From: Arthrobacter sp. Bi83 | GTDB taxonomy: Bacteria; Actinomycetota; Actinomycetes; Actinomycetales; Micrococcaceae | Reading direction: 5' to 3' | Assembly (NCBI RefSeq): GCF_918698095.1 | Contig: NZ_CAKKLY010000038.1 | Coordinates: 1-45,869 of the forward strand | DNA: 45,869 bases | Shown: positions 41,870 through 45,869 of the stretch, piece after piece | Position numbering within the stretch: position 1 is the stretch's first letter | Layout: each line of letters opens with the position of its first letter | Position numbers and translations under genes: made by a program | The notes under the pieces: generated by a model | The model's database searches: none | Seen by the model: the letters and a program-made list of their open reading frames with translations, nothing else | What the model was told of the DNA's origin: nothing

Positions 41870-42088
41870 GATGGCCAATACGAAGACCACCCGCACCTGC
41901 GGCCCATTGCCGACGCCCTCTTGGCATGGGCCGCAGCCACAGGCGGTGCGTGGATACAGATGCGCAAGGGCCACGTCTCACTGCACAGCCACCGGCGTGA
42001 CTTTGCAGAACCGCTGGCTCACCAAACCGCGGGTCGGGACGCAACCGCTGATCGAGCCTGTCAAGATCAAGGCCCCCCGACCACAGTC
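41870..42088 (+). other. Intergenic stretch with a possible gene remnant
   Basis: A frame without ATG/GTG start reads EDHPHLRPIADALLAWAAAT followed by GGAWIQMRKGHVSLHSHRRD, which looks coding by composition. There is no recognisable start, ribosome site or family. It may be a decayed gene piece or chance. Confidence 0.2.
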
Positions 42089-42376
42089 TCAATCGGGCGT
42101 CGGTTTGCTGACAGACAGTCGTGCTAGGGCTCCATAGTTCCCCTCGATCAGGGCCTTACGCTTCGCTCTGCCCCATCCCTGCACCTGTTTTTCGCGGACG
42201 TACGCCTCATCAATGCGGTCAAATTCGACTGCCCACACGAGTTCCACCGGACGCCGGCGACGGGTGTAGGCCGCACCTTCTCCTGATTGATGCTGGCTGA
42301 GCCGGATTTCGAGGTTCACGGTACTTCCGACGTAATAGGAACCGTCAGAGCACCGCAGCATGTATACGTGAGGCAT
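42089..42376 (-). CDS. GIY-YIG nuclease-domain protein
   Basis: 95 aa. HVYMLRCSDGSYYVGSTVNLEIRLSQHQ is the GIY-YIG core in its small UPF0213/YhbQ form, with Y and Y at the two key sites, and GRAKRKALIEGN at the end. Probable structure-specific DNA endonuclease; the cellular role of this branch is unclear. ATG 42376 is the usual start for the family (MPHVYMLRC), although AAGG lies directly against it; TTG 42400 is the other option. Confidence 0.82.
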   Translation of the reverse strand: MPHVYMLRCSDGSYYVGSTVNLEIRLSQHQSGEGAAYTRRRRPVELVWAVEFDRIDEAYVREKQVQGWGRAKRKALIEGNYGALARLSVSKPTPD

Positions 42377-42438
42377 CCTTCGAGCATGGTTACCGAGCAA
42401 AATGAGTGCAAGACTTCGTAACGCCTATGTGGACACTG

Positions 42439-42519
42439 CCGGTTTCGACAAGGTCAACCAGCGCACCCCCCGGTTTCGACAAGCTCAACCAGCCACCGGC
42501 TTCGACAAGCTCAACCAGC
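42439..42519. repeat. Three copies of a 24-bp intergenic repeat
   Basis: Unit consensus CCGG[T/C]TTCGACAAG then [G/C]TCAACCAGC at 42439-42462, 42470-42493 and 42496-42519, spaced by 7 and 2 bases. Near copies are common between genes in Arthrobacter. The last copy ends 2 bp before the GH32 stop codon. Confidence 0.85.
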
Positions 42520-42521
42520 GG

Positions 42522-44045
42522 TCAGCCGGTGACGGAGAGGTTTACCAAGGTGCCGCCGTCGCCTTCAGCGAGCAGGCCGACGGCGGTGCTTGAGCCTGCG
42601 GGAAACACCTGGTCAGTGATCGTGGCCAGGCCGCCCTGGGCGAAGACCTCCACGGAGCAGCGGTCCAGAAAGATCCTGAGCCGCAGCCGGCCGTCCTCCA
42701 GGGGAACGGCCACCCTTTCCACGGACGGGAACGTCTCGTGGAAGCCCACGTTGCCGGACGCCGTCCGGTCCAGTGTGAGCTCCCCCGCGACGGAGTCATA
42801 AGCGAGCACCGTGCGCTCCCCGCCGCTGGCCCCGGCACCAAAATCCCCGCCGGCTCGCAGCACGAGGCCCGTCCGGCCGGCCGCGCCGGGTTCAAACTCG
42901 GCGTCGATGCGCAGTACTTCGCCGGACGCCTCGGCCGGAAGCCAGGTCACGCCCTCGGGTAGCCGCCGCCGGTCCAAGGCGAACAGTTCCATCCCGGCGG
43001 CAGCAAACGGGTCCACGGCGGCCTGCACCAGCGCGGGACGCCCGCCACGGGAGACCAGCCGTACTTCGCGGACCAGGGACATGGCGCTGCGCCAGCCGTC
43101 CGAAGGCGTTGACGCCCCGTACTGCCAGTTGTTCATCCAGCCGACCATGAGCCGGCGGCCGGCGGGCACGTTGCTGAAGGACACCGCCGCGTAGTAGTCC
43201 CGGCCCCAGTCCAGCCAGCCGTACTCCGCCATCCGGCTTCCATCCGGCTGCAGGCCCTCGGTGACGGTGGTCTCGGAACGGAACTCCACGCCGTCGAACG
43301 TTCCGATGAAGTACTGGCCGCCGGAACCGCCGGCGATTCCGCCGGGGCTCAGGTTAACCACGAGCACCCAGCGGGTGTTCTGCGCATCGCCGTCCACCGG
43401 CAGTTCAAACAGGTCCGGGCATTCCCACACGCCGTCTGTGGCATTGGCCGGCCCGAAACTGCTGAGGTATTCCCAGGACTTCAGGTCTGCCGACTTGTAC
43501 AGGACCACTTCCCGGTCCAGGGCTTCGACGGCCACCATCACCCAGTAGCTCCCGGCGTCGCCGTCGTACCAGAAAACTTTCGGGTCGCGGAAGTCGGCGG
43601 ATGCGCGGTCCAGCACCGGGTTGCCGTCGTACTTGGTCCAGGTTGCGCCGTCGTCCGTGCTGTAGGCGAGGGACTGTGCCTGCCGGCCGGCCAAGGGCGA
43701 GGCGGGCGCGTAGGCACTGGTGTAGATGGCTACGAGCGGCGGAACTCCGCCGGCGCCGAAGCCGCTGGTGTTGTGCACGTCCACCACAGCTGAGCCGGAG
43801 AAGATGGCCTCCTCGTCGTCACAGGCAATGGCGACGGGCTGTTCTTCCCAGTTCAGGAGGTCAGCCGAGGTGGCATGGCCCCAGGACATGTTGCCCCAGA
43901 CATCGCCGTGCGGGTTGTGCTGGTAGAAGAGGTGGTAGGTGCCGTTGGAGTAGACCAGTCCGTTGGGATCGTTCAGCCAGTTGCGTTCCGCGGCGTAGTG
44001 CCACTTCGGCCGGAACCGGCAGTCGAGCTGGGTAATTGTGTTCAT
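42522..44045 (-). CDS. GH32 beta-fructosidase (sucrose/levan hydrolase)
   Basis: 507 aa. WLNDPNG (23-29, nucleophile Asp26), RDPK (153-156) and ECPD (208-211, acid/base Glu208) are the GH32 catalytic triad; FSGSAV follows in the usual place. A C-terminal beta-sandwich spans about 345-507. It splits fructose from sucrose, levan or inulin oligosaccharides. No signal peptide, so it acts in the cytoplasm, in line with import by the ABC permeases next to it. GTG 44066 is an alternative start. Confidence 0.92.
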   Translation of the reverse strand: MNTITQLDCRFRPKWHYAAERNWLNDPNGLVYSNGTYHLFYQHNPHGDVWGNMSWGHATSADLLNWEEQPVAIACDDEEAIFSGSAVVDVHNTSGFGAGGVPPLVAIYTSAYAPASPLAGRQAQSLAYSTDDGATWTKYDGNPVLDRASADFRDPKVFWYDGDAGSYWVMVAVEALDREVVLYKSADLKSWEYLSSFGPANATDGVWECPDLFELPVDGDAQNTRWVLVVNLSPGGIAGGSGGQYFIGTFDGVEFRSETTVTEGLQPDGSRMAEYGWLDWGRDYYAAVSFSNVPAGRRLMVGWMNNWQYGASTPSDGWRSAMSLVREVRLVSRGGRPALVQAAVDPFAAAGMELFALDRRRLPEGVTWLPAEASGEVLRIDAEFEPGAAGRTGLVLRAGGDFGAGASGGERTVLAYDSVAGELTLDRTASGNVGFHETFPSVERVAVPLEDGRLRLRIFLDRCSVEVFAQGGLATITDQVFPAGSSTAVGLLAEGDGGTLVNLSVTG

Positions 44046-44082
44046 GGGGATATCTGTCTTTCGCACTGGGAGCCGGCCGTGG

Positions 44083-44961
44083 TCAGCCCTTGACGCCGCT
44101 GGAGGCGATGCTGTTGATGAAGGAGCGCTGGAACGCGATGAACATGATCACCACGGGAATAGTGATCAGGGACGCGTACGCCATCACTTCGCCCCAGGAG
44201 ACGTTGAGCTGGAAGAAGTACTGGATGCCGATCATCACGGGGCGCAGCTCCTCGGACTGGACCACCATGAGCGGCCACAGGTAGGAGTTCCAGGCGGGCA
44301 GGAAGGTCAGGATGGCAACGGTGGCGGTGGCCGGTCCGGCGAGCGGCATGACCACCTGGCGGTAGATCTTGAACCAGCCGGCGCCGTCGATTCTGGCTGC
44401 CTCGTCCAGTTCCTTCGGGATGGATTCGAAGTACTGGTGGTACAGGTAGATGGAGAACGCGTTGGCAATGAACGGAATGATCTGCACCTGGTAGGTGTCC
44501 AGCCAGCCCTTCGAGATCTCCAGGCTGAACCCGTTGAGCTCAAAGTACGGCAGCTGGTTCACCCACCACACCAAGGGCAGCGCCAGCGTCTGGAAGGGCA
44601 CGATGAGGGTGGCGAGGATGGCGGTGAAGACCACGCGCTTGCCGCGCACCTGCATGCGGGACAGCGCGAAGGCGCAGAGGCTGTTGATGAAGATGCCCAG
44701 CACTACGGTGATGGTGGAGACACCGATGGAGTTGATCAGGAAGCGGGCTGCCGGGACGCGGTCGAACACTGCCGTGTAGTTGTCCAGCGAGATGTTTCCT
44801 ATCGGCAGAAAGGCCGCCACGGACGACATGTCGCCGAAGATCTGCGTGTCCGGCTTCAGTGAGGACACCAGCATGAACACGATGGGGAAAGCGGCGACGG
44901 CGGCGAACAGGATCCGTACGGCCATGGCCGCTGCGCTGGTGAGTCGAAGAGCGTTTTTCAC
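44083..44961 (-). CDS. Carbohydrate ABC transporter permease (MalG-type)
   Basis: 292 aa, six helices. EAARIDGAGWFKIYRQVVMPLAGP is the EAA loop that contacts the ATPase. It pairs with the next permease (44963 onward), from which it is separated by one base. Substrate likely fructo-oligosaccharide or sucrose by neighbourhood. Downstream of it lies the GH32 gene. Confidence 0.92.
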   Translation of the reverse strand: MKNALRLTSAAAMAVRILFAAVAAFPIVFMLVSSLKPDTQIFGDMSSVAAFLPIGNISLDNYTAVFDRVPAARFLINSIGVSTITVVLGIFINSLCAFALSRMQVRGKRVVFTAILATLIVPFQTLALPLVWWVNQLPYFELNGFSLEISKGWLDTYQVQIIPFIANAFSIYLYHQYFESIPKELDEAARIDGAGWFKIYRQVVMPLAGPATATVAILTFLPAWNSYLWPLMVVQSEELRPVMIGIQYFFQLNVSWGEVMAYASLITIPVVIMFIAFQRSFINSIASSGVKG

Positions 44962-44962
44962 G

Positions 44963-45869
44963 TCAGTCCTTCTCTCGGGTCAGGTAGCGCTGCACCGCGG
45001 AGATCAGCAGCACCAGGACGAAGAATACGAGCGAGATTGCCGAGGCGTAGGAGGTTTCCTGCTGCTTGAAGCCGGAACGGACCGCCTCATAGATGATGGT
45101 GGTGGTGGAGTCGAGCGGTCCGCCCTGGGTCATGACACTGACTTGGTCAAAGAGACCGAGGGCCTGAATGGTGATGGTCACCAGGACCAGGCTGCGGGTG
45201 TGCTTGAGGCCCGGCCAGGTCACGTAGCGGAACTGGTGCCAGCGGCTGGCTCCGTCGAGCTGCGCGGCCTCGTACAGGTCGCCGGAGATGCTCTGCAGCC
45301 CGGCGAGCCAGATGATCATGTGGAATCCGGCCGCCTGCCAGATGGACAGAGCGATGATGGCCGGCATGGCGGTGGCCGGATCGTTGAGCCAGTCGGCGCC
45401 CTGGATGAGTCCGAAGCTGAAGGTGGACAGCAGCTCGTTGATCAGGCCTTCCTTGCGGTACATGAACAGCCACAGCAGGGACACCACCACCATGGACGTG
45501 ACCACCGGGAGGAAGTAGATGGTGCGGAAGAAGTTCACGCCGCGGAATTTCTTGTTGATCAGGAGCGCCATGGCCAGGGCGATGCCAGACTGGACGGGGA
45601 CCACCACAACGGCGAAGTAGCTGACGTTCAGCAAAGCACGCCAGAACGTGGGGTCGCTGAAGAGCCTGGCGAAGTTGTCCGTTCCGACAAACTCCACGGG
45701 ACGGGGCGAGATGAGGCGGGCATTCGTGAACGCGAGGCCGAAGCCCAGGATCGCGGGAAGGAAGACGAAGGCGAGCAGGAGGACTGCGGCCGGGGTGATC
45801 ATCCCCCAGCCGCTGAGCTGTTCGCGCAGGTATCCGGGGCGTTTGCGCCGCGGGGTTGGGGACTGGGCC
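44963..45869 (-). CDS. Carbohydrate ABC transporter permease (MalF-type), 5' truncated
   Basis: The frame is open to the right edge, so the start lies outside. Visible protein has RRKRPGYLREQLSGWGMITP and six helices; the loop EAAQLDGASRWHQFRYVTWPGLK is the EAA motif. An internal ATG at 45802 is not the natural start because the conserved LREQLSGWG section precedes it. A solute-binding protein gene and a regulator probably lie beyond the edge. Confidence 0.9.
   Translation of the reverse strand, partial: AQSPTPRRKRPGYLREQLSGWGMITPAAVLLLAFVFLPAILGFGLAFTNARLISPRPVEFVGTDNFARLFSDPTFWRALLNVSYFAVVVVPVQSGIALAMALLINKKFRGVNFFRTIYFLPVVTSMVVVSLLWLFMYRKEGLINELLSTFSFGLIQGADWLNDPATAMPAIIALSIWQAAGFHMIIWLAGLQSISGDLYEAAQLDGASRWHQFRYVTWPGLKHTRSLVLVTITIQALGLFDQVSVMTQGGPLDSTTTIIYEAVRSGFKQQETSYASAISLVFFVLVLLISAVQRYLTREKD

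Noticed and set aside
41870..42127. Plus-strand gene between the lipoprotein terminator and the GIY-YIG gene
   Set aside because: The coding-like frame lacks a start and ribosome site and has no recognisable family; kept only as a possible remnant.
1..45869. CRISPR array, tRNA or rRNA gene, insertion sequence
   Set aside because: No regularly spaced direct repeats with unique spacers, no tRNA cloverleaf with CCA-side pattern and no transposase-like protein was seen.

Overview
The window is GC-rich DNA with dense genes, many GTG/TTG starts and stop/start overlaps. Several markers point to a high-GC actinobacterium, most likely Arthrobacter or a close relative in Micrococcaceae: an HspR-type HAIR operator before clpB, TANNNT -10 boxes placed almost against start codons, a ykkC-III (guanidine-III) riboswitch, and dispersed GGTTTCGACAAGCTCAACC-type repeats. 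The taxon is inferred from style; no rRNA or tRNA gene is present. No insertion sequence, prophage or CRISPR array was seen.

Layout. 1-6116: end of a membrane protein with a septum-formation-type domain, clpB (-) with its HAIR operator, a YCII-like protein, a secreted metallophosphoesterase lipoprotein and a GH16-type lipoprotein (-). 6117-14852: a compact plus-strand surface-polysaccharide locus. It holds two GT2 enzymes, an HPr-kinase-like P-loop protein, a GT2-flippase fusion, a polytopic protein with a (xxxKH)6 tail, two small membrane proteins (one of 56 aa) and a secreted jelly-roll-like protein. Its promoter region carries two spaced palindromes and a potential structured RNA leader. 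This is the best candidate for an undescribed system. 15015-24235: housekeeping and accessory genes, including DUF4031-HD, SRPBCC, YccF, MFS, a stand-alone trpF, hutD-like, a guanidine-III riboswitch with two SMR exporter subunits, an aldo/keto reductase, an MBL hydrolase and a DEAD-box helicase with a terminator in its leader. 24663-27876: assimilatory nitrite reductase nirBD led by an unknown 115-aa protein. 27917-38293: DUF1801, a methyltransferase, an MFS pump, an Lrp-type regulator divergent from an M20 amidohydrolase/MHS transporter pair, a CynX/NimT-type MFS, a small membrane protein, trmB and DUF1206. 38330-41809: a broken gene, anti-sigma and ECF sigma genes, and a divergent YxWxxD lipoprotein. 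41810-45869: a GIY-YIG protein, a repeat cluster, a GH32 fructosidase and two ABC sugar permeases, the last cut by the right edge.

How the parts work together. The sigma/anti-sigma operon and the divergent lipoprotein share the same promoter pattern, TGAAC-N17-CGTC, on opposite strands, which suggests an autoregulated ECF regulon. The guanidine-III aptamer ends next to the ribosome-binding site of the first SMR gene, which suggests guanidinium-induced export by a two-subunit Gdx-type pump. The GH32 enzyme and ABC permeases form part of a fructo-oligosaccharide uptake locus that continues past the right edge. The Lrp-type regulator probably controls uptake and hydrolysis of an N-acylated compound. 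All functional assignments come from motifs recognised by eye; no database search was run.
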